From: Terriglobia bacterium
GTDB taxonomy: Bacteria > Acidobacteriota > Terriglobia > Bryobacterales > Bryobacteraceae
Length of the DNA stretch: 42,014 nucleotides
Assembly: GCA_020073265.1 (NCBI GenBank)
Contig: JAIQFN010000053.1
Coordinates: 1 to 42,014, forward strand
Reading direction: 5' to 3'
A program made the translations under genes and the position numbers. The notes under the pieces were generated by a model. The model ran no database searches. It was not told the origin of the DNA and worked only from the letters and a program-made list of their open reading frames with translations. This document shows, piece by piece, positions 30,539-37,798 of the stretch (positions within the stretch are counted from its first letter, which is position 1; each line of letters opens with the position of its first letter).

Positions 30539-31162
30539 GTGGACGCCACGAAGTACACGGTTGAATCAACCGGCCCGCGCCTCGAGGAGTTTCTCGACAC
30601 CATCCTCGACAACATGGATCTGGACGTGGAGTACGAGATCCTGGACGGCGCGCACACCCATCCGGACCTGGAAGATCCCGATCTGATCGTGAAATTTTCC
30701 GGCCCGGACGTCGATCTGATACTGGCCAACAAGGCCGAGGTGCTGCTGGCGCTCGAGTTCCTGGCCATGGAGACGCTGCGGCTGCCGCCCGACCATCATT
30801 CGCGGCTGTGCTTCGACGCCAATGATTACCGGCTCTTGCGCATCGAAGAGCTTCGGGTCAGCGCGCTCACCGCGGCCGAACGGGTGAAGAAGACGCAGCG
30901 GCCGTTCCACTTCAGTCCCATGAGCAGCCGCGAGCGGCGCATCATTCATCTCAGCCTGCGCAACGAAACCGACATCCGCAGCGAGAGCACCGGCTCGGGT
31001 CCGTTCCGGCAGGTGGTGGTGCTGCCGGTGGGCATGCCGCTGCCGGAGCCGATCCGTCCGCCTCGCCCGGGTCCGCCGCGCGGGGAGGGCCGCGATGGAC
31101 GGGATCGCCGGGGTGGTCCGGGTAGAAGGGGTGGTCCTCCGCACCGGGGCCGCCGCCCGTAG
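30539..31162 (+). CDS. khpB: RNA-binding protein KhpB (Jag/SpoIIIJ-associated), KH and R3H domains with Arg-Gly-rich tail
   Basis: The protein has 207 residues. GTG 30539 follows the yidC stop by 11 bases with an AGGA site; an earlier in-frame ATG at 30458 lies inside yidC. Residues about 8-100 hold a type II KH domain: 'GPRLEEFLDTILDNMDLDVEYEI', 'LIVKFSGPDVDLILANKAEVLLALEFLAM' with an altered G-x-x-G (GPDVDLILANKAEV). Residues about 105-170 are an R3H domain (SSRERRIIHLSLRN and SESTGSGPFRQVVVLP). The N-terminal Jag_N domain found in many homologues is missing. The last 35 residues are Arg/Gly/Pro-rich (GRDGRDRRGGPGRRGG), an RGG-like RNA-binding tail. It probably acts as a global RNA chaperone with KhpA; in other bacteria it affects cell division and envelope genes. 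Confidence 0.9.
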   Translation: MDATKYTVESTGPRLEEFLDTILDNMDLDVEYEILDGAHTHPDLEDPDLIVKFSGPDVDLILANKAEVLLALEFLAMETLRLPPDHHSRLCFDANDYRLLRIEELRVSALTAAERVKKTQRPFHFSPMSSRERRIIHLSLRNETDIRSESTGSGPFRQVVVLPVGMPLPEPIRPPRPGPPRGEGRDGRDRRGGPGRRGGPPHRGRRP

Positions 31163-31202
31163 TGGGGCAGCCAATCCTGGCTGCAGCCGGCTTCAGCCGG
31201 CA
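31162..31202 (-). repeat. Double-hairpin dispersed repeat, copy B
   Basis: This copy is inverted relative to copies A and C. The reverse strand reads GCCGGCTGAAGCCGGC, then GCAGCCAGGATTGGCTGC and CCCCAC; the first loop is one base shorter than in copy A and the second hairpin is identical. It starts at the last base of the khpB stop codon and ends five bases before the mnmE ribosome-binding site, so it is transcribed inside the operon. Confidence 0.8.
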
Positions 31203-31207
31203 ACCTC

Positions 31208-31222
31208 AAGGAGCAACACCTG
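31208..31222 (+). promoter_or_regulatory. Ribosome-binding site and CTG start codon of mnmE
   Basis: AAGGAG (31208-31213), six bases, then CTG (31220-31222). No ATG, GTG or TTG occurs in this frame between the khpB stop (31160) and GTG 31280, and the latter would remove the conserved N-terminal '[17 protein letters not shown]' of MnmE. The spacing is ideal, so CTG is the best start. Confidence 0.65.
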
Positions 31223-32557
31223 CTACGCGATACCATCGTCGCAATTGCCACGCCGCCAGGCCGCTCGGGTCTGGGAATCGTGCGCCTTTCCGGCGATCAA
31301 GCGCGCGACATCGCCGCTAGCACTCTGCGCTTTCACTCCGCGCACGAATGGAAGTCCTGGTCCGCCGCTCTGGCCGAACTGATCGACGATTCCGGCTGCG
31401 TGGTCGATCAAGTGGTGGCGACTTACTACGCCGGCCCGCGCTCCTACACCGGCGACGACCTGGTAGAGATCTCCTGCCACGGCTCGCCGGTCGTGCTCCG
31501 GTTCGCGGTGGAGCGCGCCAGCCAGGCGGGCGCGCGCCTGGCCGAGCCCGGCGAATTCACGCTGCGCGCCTATCTCAACGGACGAATCGACCTGCCGCAA
31601 GCCGAAGCGGTCCGCGATCTCATCGACGCCACCACCTTGTACCAGGCCCGCGTGGCCGCCCAGCAGGTGGAAGGCTCCGTCTCGCGGCGCATCCGTCCGG
31701 TCAAGGAACAACTGCTGGAGCTCATCGCGCTGCTCGAAGCCGGCATCGACTTCGCCGAAGATGACGTCAGCGTCGCACCGGCCGGTGAAATCCTGCGCCG
31801 GATCGCGCCCATCGAGCAGGCGCTCACCAAACTGATCGCCAGCTTCGACTATGGCCGGCTGGTTCACTCCGGCCTGACGCTCGCCATCGTCGGCCGTCCC
31901 AACGTCGGGAAGAGCAGCCTCTTCAACCGCCTGCTCGAACAGGACCGCGCCATCGTCACCTCGATCGCCGGCACCACGCGCGATCTGGTGTCCGAAGTGG
32001 CGGCCATCGATGGGATCCCCATCAAGTTCGTCGACACCGCGGGCATCCGCGTCGGACAGGACCTGGTGGAAACGTTGGGCGTCGAGCGCAGTTACCAGGC
32101 CATGGCGGACGCCGACGTCACCCTGGTGGTGCTGGACCTTTCCGAACCGGTGCAAGCTGACGACCTGGCGCTCATCGAGCGCGCCCGCGGGCAAGGCCGC
32201 TACATCCTGGTGGGCAACAAGTCCGATCTGCCGCGCGTGGCCGAACCGCCCGAAGACTACGACGCCGTATCCGCGATCACCGGCGACGGGTTGGATCTTT
32301 TGCGCCAGCGAATCGCGCCGGCCGCCGCCCGCGAGCAGGATTCCGGTTTCATCACCAGCATCCGGCACGCGCAGTTGCTGCGCGAGAGCGTGGAGGCGCT
32401 GGCCCAGTCGCGCAAGGCCGCCGAGTTCGGCATCCCGCACGAGATGCTGCTGCTGGATCTTTACGCCGCGCTCCGGCCCATCGACGCCATCACCGGCGCC
32501 ACCACGGCCGACGATATCCTGAACCGTATTTTTTCGACCTTCTGCATCGGGAAATAA
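31220..32557 (+). CDS. mnmE: tRNA modification GTPase MnmE (TrmE)
   Basis: The protein has 445 residues from CTG 31220 ([20 protein letters not shown]), a normal length. The N-terminal tetrahydrofolate-binding domain (1-118) ends in [23 protein letters not shown]. The helical domain surrounds a Ras-like G domain (about 215-370) with GRPNVGKSS (225-233, G1), AGTTRD (G2), DTAGI (G3) and NKSD (G4). The C-terminus is FCIGK with the invariant cysteine. With MnmG it installs the carboxymethylaminomethyl group at U34 of certain tRNAs. It is last in the rpmH-yidC cluster and is separated from khpB by the structured repeat copy B. The non-canonical start may limit its expression. Confidence 0.95.
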   Translation: MLRDTIVAIATPPGRSGLGIVRLSGDQARDIAASTLRFHSAHEWKSWSAALAELIDDSGCVVDQVVATYYAGPRSYTGDDLVEISCHGSPVVLRFAVERASQAGARLAEPGEFTLRAYLNGRIDLPQAEAVRDLIDATTLYQARVAAQQVEGSVSRRIRPVKEQLLELIALLEAGIDFAEDDVSVAPAGEILRRIAPIEQALTKLIASFDYGRLVHSGLTLAIVGRPNVGKSSLFNRLLEQDRAIVTSIAGTTRDLVSEVAAIDGIPIKFVDTAGIRVGQDLVETLGVERSYQAMADADVTLVVLDLSEPVQADDLALIERARGQGRYILVGNKSDLPRVAEPPEDYDAVSAITGDGLDLLRQRIAPAAAREQDSGFITSIRHAQLLRESVEALAQSRKAAEFGIPHEMLLLDLYAALRPIDAITGATTADDILNRIFSTFCIGK

Positions 32558-32559
32558 GC

Positions 32560-32901
32560 ATGCAAGAAATCGAGTTCACCGTCCCTCCAAAGTTCGACTT
32601 CGCGCAGGCGGAAGGATGCATTGAAGGCGTCTGCGCCAGGCACGGGATCGAGGTCGCGATGAAAGGCTCGCTCGCGGCTTATCCCGGTTCGATTCATTGG
32701 CACTATAAGAAGCCCAAGCAGAAGGGCACTCTGGAACTGACCGTTTTCGGACGCGATGGTCGCATCTGGGCCCAGGTCCACACCAACCGCGCGGCCCCCT
32801 GGATACCGGCGTTGCTGCCGAAGATCCGCGGGGACATCGAGCGCGAACTCCGAAGTACCGGCGGCCGTGCCCGCTCGAAGCCGCGCCAGCGTTTACAATA
32901 G
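32560..32901 (+). CDS. Small protein of unknown function
   Basis: This 113-residue protein begins three bases after the mnmE stop (ATG 32560, without an evident ribosome-binding site, so possibly translationally coupled). MQEIEFTVPPKFDFAQAEGC, then 'IEGVCARHGIEVAMKGSLAAYPGSIHWHYKKPKQKGTLELTVFGRDGRIWAQVHTNRAAPWIPALLPKI' suggests a small alpha/beta domain. The C-terminal 15 residues are basic (GGRARSKPRQRLQ), hinting at nucleic-acid contact. I recognise no family. It lacks a signal peptide and is probably cytoplasmic. Confidence 0.65.
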   Translation: MQEIEFTVPPKFDFAQAEGCIEGVCARHGIEVAMKGSLAAYPGSIHWHYKKPKQKGTLELTVFGRDGRIWAQVHTNRAAPWIPALLPKIRGDIERELRSTGGRARSKPRQRLQ

Positions 32902-32909
32902 GAACGAGG

Positions 32910-34400
32910 TTGATTCGTCCGCTTTTAATCACGGTGCTCTCGGCGGCTGCGCTCGCCAGCGCTCAGCCCAAGCCTCCCCCTGGCCAGCTGGACGGGAGTG
33001 AAACGCTGTTCACCGTGCTTGCCGCCCTGAACGCCTCGGGCTTCGACGCCGATCCGGATTCCACTGCGGTCAATGCGGGAATTCGCAAGCAGATGCGAGA
33101 CATCATCGCGTCCAAGCACCTGGAGTCGGTGGACGCGCTCAAGAAGTTTTTCGACGAACATCGCCCGCCGGACCGCGGCGCCGAGCTGAGCCAGTACATC
33201 TCCTTCGCGCTGACACTGGACGGCCCGCCCGATTTTCACCTCCGCGTGAAGCCCGAAGAAATTCCTCCGGACGTCAAGAAGCTGGAAGGCCTGGACGCGC
33301 TGATCGCAAGCTTTTATCGCGAGGCCGGCATCGGCGAACTGTGGAAGCGGGCCCGCACGGCGCACGAGCAGTTGATCGCCGCCTACCACGGCGGAGTGAC
33401 CGAGGCGCTGCTGGAGGCCAATGCCTACCTGCGCAATCCCACCAGCGGGTTCCGCGGCAGGCGCTTCCAGATCTACGTGGACCTGCTGGGGCCGCCCAAC
33501 CAGATTCAGACCCGCAGCTACAAGGACGATTACTTCGTGGTGGTGACGGCGTCGGCCGAGCCGCAGATCCAGGAGGTCCGCCACGGCTATCTGCACTACC
33601 TGCTGGATCCGCTCGCGCTGCGCTTTTACGAGCAACTGAGCCGGCTCCGGGGGCTGGCCGAGTTGGCGGCGCCCGCCCCGGCGCTCGACAACGCCTATAA
33701 AGACGATTTTCTGCTGCTCGCCACCGAGTGCGTGATCAAGGCCGTCGAAAGCCGGCTGGCGCATGGCGCTCAGGAAAAGCAGGCGCTGGTGGACCAGGCG
33801 CTCGGCGAAGGTTTTGTTCTGACTCCGGGTTTCGCCGACGGCTTGGCCGTCTACGAAAAGCAGGAGCAGTCCCTGCAGCTCTACTATCCGGACCTGGTCG
33901 GCAAGATCGATCTGGAACGCGAAGACCAGCGGCTGGCCAAGGTTCGGTTCGCTGAGCAGGCGGCGGTCAAGAAAGTGCAACATGCCCCGGAGCCGCCCGC
34001 GCCGGCGTTGTCCGGAGCCGATAAGATTCTGGCGGACGCCGAGGAATCCTACACCCGGCGCGACCTCGAACCGGCGCGCCAAAGCTATCTGAAGGTTCTC
34101 GAGGCCACCAGCAACCCGACCCTGCACGCGAAAGCGTATTATGGATTGGCGCGCATCGCCACCTTGCGCAACGATCCGGAGCTGGCCGAAAAGCTTTTCC
34201 AAAAAACGTTGGAGATGTCGCCCGACAACGTTACCAAGTCGTGGGCGTACCTGTACCTCGGCCGGCTGGCGGATGCCGCCGGCGAGCGCGACGAGGCGCA
34301 GAAGAATTACCATGCCGCGCTGGCCATCGAGCAGGCCCCGGCTGCCGTCAAGAGCGCGGCCGAAAAGGGGATCGCACAACCGTTTGGCCGGGGCAAGTAG
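32910..34400 (+). CDS. Secreted TPR-repeat protein
   Basis: The 496-residue protein starts at TTG 32910 after an AGGA site. A signal peptide (MIRPLLITVLSAAALASA-QP) is followed by about 340 residues without a known domain, containing repeated helical segments (LHYLLDPLALRFYEQLSRLR). Residues about 370-480 hold two to three tetratricopeptide repeats: LADAEESYTRRDLEPARQSYLKVLE, 'AKAYYGLARIATLRNDPELAEKLFQKTLEMSPDN' and 'YLYLGRLADAAGERDEAQKNYHAALAIE'. TPRs mediate protein contacts, here probably in the periplasm. It is followed 46 bases later by another TPR protein gene, so the two may work together. Confidence 0.78.
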   Translation: MIRPLLITVLSAAALASAQPKPPPGQLDGSETLFTVLAALNASGFDADPDSTAVNAGIRKQMRDIIASKHLESVDALKKFFDEHRPPDRGAELSQYISFALTLDGPPDFHLRVKPEEIPPDVKKLEGLDALIASFYREAGIGELWKRARTAHEQLIAAYHGGVTEALLEANAYLRNPTSGFRGRRFQIYVDLLGPPNQIQTRSYKDDYFVVVTASAEPQIQEVRHGYLHYLLDPLALRFYEQLSRLRGLAELAAPAPALDNAYKDDFLLLATECVIKAVESRLAHGAQEKQALVDQALGEGFVLTPGFADGLAVYEKQEQSLQLYYPDLVGKIDLEREDQRLAKVRFAEQAAVKKVQHAPEPPAPALSGADKILADAEESYTRRDLEPARQSYLKVLEATSNPTLHAKAYYGLARIATLRNDPELAEKLFQKTLEMSPDNVTKSWAYLYLGRLADAAGERDEAQKNYHAALAIEQAPAAVKSAAEKGIAQPFGRGK

Positions 34401-34446
34401 GTTCGCCGCGAGGTTTTTGAGCGATAATTTTGAAATAGGAGCATCC

Positions 34447-35262
34447 ATGAGAATCAGATTGACGGGCCTGCTGGCTTTGGGCGCCTTCATCCTGGCGTCA
34501 GCGCTGTGGGGGCAGAAGCCTAAGTCCCAGAAAGAAGTCGAGGCATTGCAAGCCATCAACGCCGCCAAGACCCCGGACGACCAGGTCAAAGCCATCGAGA
34601 ACGTTTTGACCAAGTTTGCCGACACCGAATTCAAGCCGGTGCTGCTCCAGATGGCCTTGCAGATCGAAGGGCAGAAGGGCGACTACACACAAGTCGTGTT
34701 TTACGGCCAGCGGTTGCTGGAAGTCGACCCGAAAAACGCGGTCGCGATGGTCACGCTGGCCTCCGAGACCGCGCGTCATACCCGCGAGTTCGATCTGGAT
34801 AAAGAGGAGAAACTCGCCAAGGCGGATAAATGGGCCAAGGACGCTGTCGAGGCCGCCAAGACCATGCCCAAAACGCGCGCCGACATTACCGACGAGCAAT
34901 GGGAGGGCGCGCGCAAGGACATTCAAGCGCAGGCCTACGAGGCGCTGGGCATGTCCGCGGCGCTGCGGAAAAAATACGACGACTCCATAGCGGACTTCAA
35001 ACAGTCCATCGCCGTGGCTTCCACGCAGGACGCCGGTACGTTTCTCCGGCTGGGGCAAACCTACATCGACGCCGGCAAGCTGGACGATGCCAATGACGCC
35101 TTCGACAAAGCTTTGAATACTCCCAACGCTTCGCTGCAGGCAAAGACCATCGCGCAGAATCGCAAGGCTGACGTAGCCAAGCTCAAGGCCGCCGCGAGTG
35201 GCGCGAAACCGCCTGCGGCCGCCCAGCCCCCGGCCGCCGCGCAGCCCCCAAGCGGCAAGTAG
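34447..35262 (+). CDS. Secreted TPR-repeat protein, second of a pair
   Basis: This 271-residue protein starts at ATG 34447 (MRIRLTGLLALGAFILASALWG, signal peptide). A nearby GGAGCATCC gives the ribosome-binding site. Residues about 40-235 contain TPR-like helical pairs: 'ADTEFKPVLLQMALQIEGQKGDYTQVVFYGQRLLEVDPKN', 'AYEALGMSAALRKKYDDSIADFKQSIAVAS' and 'FLRLGQTYIDAGKLDDANDAFDKALNTPN'. The C-terminus is a low-complexity Ala/Pro/Gln tail (PPAAAQPPAAAQPPSG). Similar protein pairs lie near rnc in soil acidobacteria as I recall them. No enzyme activity is expected. Confidence 0.8.
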   Translation: MRIRLTGLLALGAFILASALWGQKPKSQKEVEALQAINAAKTPDDQVKAIENVLTKFADTEFKPVLLQMALQIEGQKGDYTQVVFYGQRLLEVDPKNAVAMVTLASETARHTREFDLDKEEKLAKADKWAKDAVEAAKTMPKTRADITDEQWEGARKDIQAQAYEALGMSAALRKKYDDSIADFKQSIAVASTQDAGTFLRLGQTYIDAGKLDDANDAFDKALNTPNASLQAKTIAQNRKADVAKLKAAASGAKPPAAAQPPAAAQPPSGK

Positions 35263-35295
35263 CCGCGGTAGCATCCGGAAAGCAGTTCGTTGCTC

Positions 35296-36000
35296 ATGAG
35301 CGTGGCGCGGGACGCGTTGGAAGAGACCCTGGAGTATCACTTCCGCGATCCCGCGCTGCTCGAGTGCGCGCTCACTCACCGGTCATTGATCGCTGAGAAG
35401 AACCCCGCAGGAACCGCCGCCGACAACGAACGGCTCGAATTCCTCGGCGATGCCATCCTCGGTTTCGTGGTCAGCGACATGCTGGTGGCCGGGCATCCCG
35501 ACTATGCCGAAGGGCGGCTGTCCAAGCTAAAGGCACATGTGGTGAGCGCTTCGCATCTGCACGAAGTGGCTGTGCGCATCCGGCTGGGCGATTGTCTGCT
35601 GCTGGGCCGCGGCGAGGAACTGAGCGGAGGCCGTGGAAAAAAGGCTCTGCTCGCCAACGCGCTCGAAGCCGTGATCGCGGCCGCGTATCTGGACGGCGGC
35701 ATCCAGCCGGTGCGAAACTTCGTGGCCAAGCACATCCTGGGCGATCTGCAGGTTCCCGAGGCCGGCCTGCAGGTGACCGATTACAAGAGCGCCCTGCAGG
35801 AAATGGCGCAGGCTTTGAAGCTGCCCCAGCCGCGCTATTCGATTGTCGAGGAACACGGACCCGAGCACGCCAAGACGTTTCTGGTGGAGGTCCGCGTGGG
35901 CCGCGATTGGTTCAGCCGCGCCGAAGGACTCTCGAAGAAGAGCGCCGGGCAGAAGGCCGCGCAACAGGTCCTGCAGCAATTGAGCGACTGGGGCCGGTAG
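35296..36000 (+). CDS. rnc: Ribonuclease III
   Basis: The protein has 234 residues from ATG 35296; TTG 35290, two codons earlier, is nearly as well placed. The nuclease domain shows 'NERLEFLGDAILGF' with the Mg-binding acidic residues, then 'LLANALEAVIAAAYLDGG' containing the second catalytic acidic cluster. The C-terminal dsRNA-binding domain (about 160-230) starts at DYKSALQEMAQALKLPQPRYSI and ends 'KSAGQKAAQQVLQQLS'. It cuts double-stranded RNA, including rRNA precursors. It is 27-33 bases downstream of the TPR pair and could be in the same transcript. Confidence 0.95.
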   Translation: MSVARDALEETLEYHFRDPALLECALTHRSLIAEKNPAGTAADNERLEFLGDAILGFVVSDMLVAGHPDYAEGRLSKLKAHVVSASHLHEVAVRIRLGDCLLLGRGEELSGGRGKKALLANALEAVIAAAYLDGGIQPVRNFVAKHILGDLQVPEAGLQVTDYKSALQEMAQALKLPQPRYSIVEEHGPEHAKTFLVEVRVGRDWFSRAEGLSKKSAGQKAAQQVLQQLSDWGR

Positions 36001-36109
36001 AACTCGCCGGATCGCTTGGTCCATCCAGCCAATTGCACACGCGCGTTTCCAGCATTATTTCCACAAGGACAGTCCGATTCGGGCGATGAGGTCTGTGGAG
36101 GTGTTGCTG

Positions 36110-36916
36110 GTGTCCACGCAGAGTTTCAGCGAAAACTGGGTCATCATCGAGACCCGCAAACAGGAGTTTGCAGTGCCCGCGATTCATGTGCGTGAGATTG
36201 CGGCGATGCCTGACATAACGGCCGTTCCCCAGCGCCGCCCGCAGGAACGCGGCGTCGTCAATCTTCGCGGGCGCATCCTGCCGCTCATCGACCTGCGCAA
36301 GCAGTTCGGCTGGCAATCGATACCGGAGGAGCTGGGGGATTTCTACAAGCTGATGGGCCAACGCGAGCAGGATCATCGGAATTGGCTCCGGGAGTTGGAG
36401 AAGTCCGTGGCCGAAGGCGCCGAGTTCCGCCTCGCAAGGGACCCTCACAAGTGCGCGTTCGGGCAGTGGTACTATTCATACCGGTCGGAATCACCATGGA
36501 TTGCAGCGCTGTTGCGGAAGTTTGAAGCGCCCCACAGCAAGATCCACGCCATGGCCTCGTCCATCGACGAGTTGATGAAGAGTGGGAAGAATGAGGCGGC
36601 GTTGCGGCTGATCGAAGGCGCCCGAAGCGGAGTCTTGCAGGAGATGGTCTCACTATTCCAGCAACTCAAGGAACTCATGCGGGAAGCGGTGCAGGAGCTG
36701 GCCATGGTGATCGCCGTGCCCCAGGGAACCTTCGCGGTTTCAATCGATCGCGCCGTCGCGGTAGAGAATATTTCGTCCGATCTGATCAAGGAAGTGCAGA
36801 CCGATGCGGTCTGGTCCGGCCGCGGGCTGGTGCACCGGGCGGCACAGCGCGGTTCTGCCGGTTCCCTTGCCATGATCCTGGAACCCGACCTGTTTGTGTC
36901 GGCTTCGCCGGACTGA
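36110..36916 (+). CDS. CheW-like chemotaxis adaptor with an inserted zinc-binding CZB domain
   Basis: I start it at GTG 36110, seven bases after GGAGGT; ATG 36086 also lies in frame. The 268-residue protein has a split CheW domain. The first half (about 1-75) reads 'ENWVIIETRKQEFAVPAIHVREI' and 'PQERGVVNLRGRILPLIDLRKQFG'; the second half (about 195-265) reads 'VIAVPQGTFAVSIDRAVAVENIS' and 'RGLVHRAA'. Between them, residues about 80-175 form a CZB (chemoreceptor zinc-binding) domain with DHRNW, 'PHKCAFGQWY' and 'PHSKIHAM': His89, Cys115, His142 and His146, the 3His/1Cys zinc site. CheW links receptors to CheA; CZB senses zinc or oxidants such as hypochlorite. It is convergent with the motility operon. 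No cheA or receptor lies in the window. Confidence 0.85.
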   Translation: MSTQSFSENWVIIETRKQEFAVPAIHVREIAAMPDITAVPQRRPQERGVVNLRGRILPLIDLRKQFGWQSIPEELGDFYKLMGQREQDHRNWLRELEKSVAEGAEFRLARDPHKCAFGQWYYSYRSESPWIAALLRKFEAPHSKIHAMASSIDELMKSGKNEAALRLIEGARSGVLQEMVSLFQQLKELMREAVQELAMVIAVPQGTFAVSIDRAVAVENISSDLIKEVQTDAVWSGRGLVHRAAQRGSAGSLAMILEPDLFVSASPD

Positions 36917-36935
36917 ACCAGCGCCAGCGACGCAA

Positions 36936-36964
36936 GAGCACCCTGGAAGGCTCGCTTATTTTTT
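36936..36964 (+). terminator. Possible weak terminator of the CheW-CZB gene
   Basis: GAG...CTC (36936-36938 with 36951-36953) plus CCT/AGG form a short, bulged hairpin followed by TTATTTTTT (36956-36964). The T-rich tract is also the end of motB on the other strand (Lys codons), so the signal may be coincidental. Confidence 0.3.
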
Positions 36965-37792
36965 ATTCTCGGCCCCTTCCGTTTTGGATTCCGGGTGCGC
37001 CGCCGCCGGGGGCCGTTCCGGTTCCCCTTTCACGCCGGTTTGGTTCAGGATGATGATATCCACGCGGCGGTTCTTCTGGCGGCCTTGCTCGGTGTCGTTG
37101 TTGTCGACCGGCGCGGTGTCGGCGTATCCGGCGATCGAGAGCCGGTCCCGGTCGACGTCGAATCTGGTCAGCATCTCGAGCAGCGCGATGCTGCGCGCCG
37201 CCGATAGCTCCCAGTTGCTCCGAAAACGCGAGGTGTGGATCGGCACGTCGTCGGTGTGTCCCTCCATCCGGACCGGATTGGGAATGTGCCGGATCGCCGT
37301 GGCGATCTTTTCGATGCTCGAATAGGTGTCCTTGGAAATCTCATTCTCGCCGGAAGGGAACAGCGCGGCTTGCGTGAAGCTGATGGTCAGCCCGCGGGCG
37401 CCCATGCTGATCTGCAGCTTGCCGCTCTTGATCTCCGCCTCTAATTGCTTGCTCAGCACCTGGAGCGAGGGGAGCAGTTCGGCGATTTCCGGCGTGGTGG
37501 GCGTCGGCGCGCTCTTCACCGCCAGGTTGGCTCCTCCGGGACCGTGCCGCTGCGCGTTGCCTGGTCCCTTGGCGTCGATGGCTCCGCCCAGAAGCGAAGC
37601 CACCACGCTCTTGAACGATTCGCCCTCCAGCGCCTTTTTCACCGAATCCGCCACCACCTGCGCCTTGGCCTTGTCGGTTTGCGACGTGGCGAACATCACC
37701 ACGAAGAAGGCGAACAGCAGCGTAATGAAATCGGCGTAGGAAACCAGCCAGCGTTCGTGATTGACGTGAGCTTTTTCCTTCTTGCGTGGCAT
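36956..37792 (-). CDS. motB: Flagellar motor stator protein MotB
   Basis: This 278-residue protein has the plug/first helix 'WLVSYADFITLLFAFFVVMFA' with the essential proton-binding Asp21. A periplasmic linker follows, then an OmpA-like peptidoglycan-binding domain (about residues 130-255): 'ISFTQAALFPSGENEISKDTYSSIEKI', 'VRMEGHTDDVPIHTSRFRSNWELSAARS', 'RLSIAGYADTAPVDNND' and 'KNRRVDIIIL'. It anchors the stator to the cell wall while MotA and MotB couple proton flow to rotation. It ends a three-gene operon flbD-motA-motB on the reverse strand, six bases after motA. The C-terminal 30 residues are low complexity. Confidence 0.93.
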   Translation of the reverse strand: MPRKKEKAHVNHERWLVSYADFITLLFAFFVVMFATSQTDKAKAQVVADSVKKALEGESFKSVVASLLGGAIDAKGPGNAQRHGPGGANLAVKSAPTPTTPEIAELLPSLQVLSKQLEAEIKSGKLQISMGARGLTISFTQAALFPSGENEISKDTYSSIEKIATAIRHIPNPVRMEGHTDDVPIHTSRFRSNWELSAARSIALLEMLTRFDVDRDRLSIAGYADTAPVDNNDTEQGRQKNRRVDIIILNQTGVKGEPERPPAAAHPESKTEGAENKK

Positions 37793-37798
37793 GCGGTT

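Noticed and set aside
35215-35262. Short tandem repeat encoding PPAAAQ units at the end of the second TPR gene
   Set aside because: It is just a low-complexity Ala/Pro/Gln tail, common in secreted proteins of GC-rich bacteria; no evidence of function.
36936-36964. Strong intrinsic terminator after the CheW gene
   Set aside because: The hairpin is short and bulged, and the T tract is explained by Lys codons of motB; kept only as a low-confidence feature.
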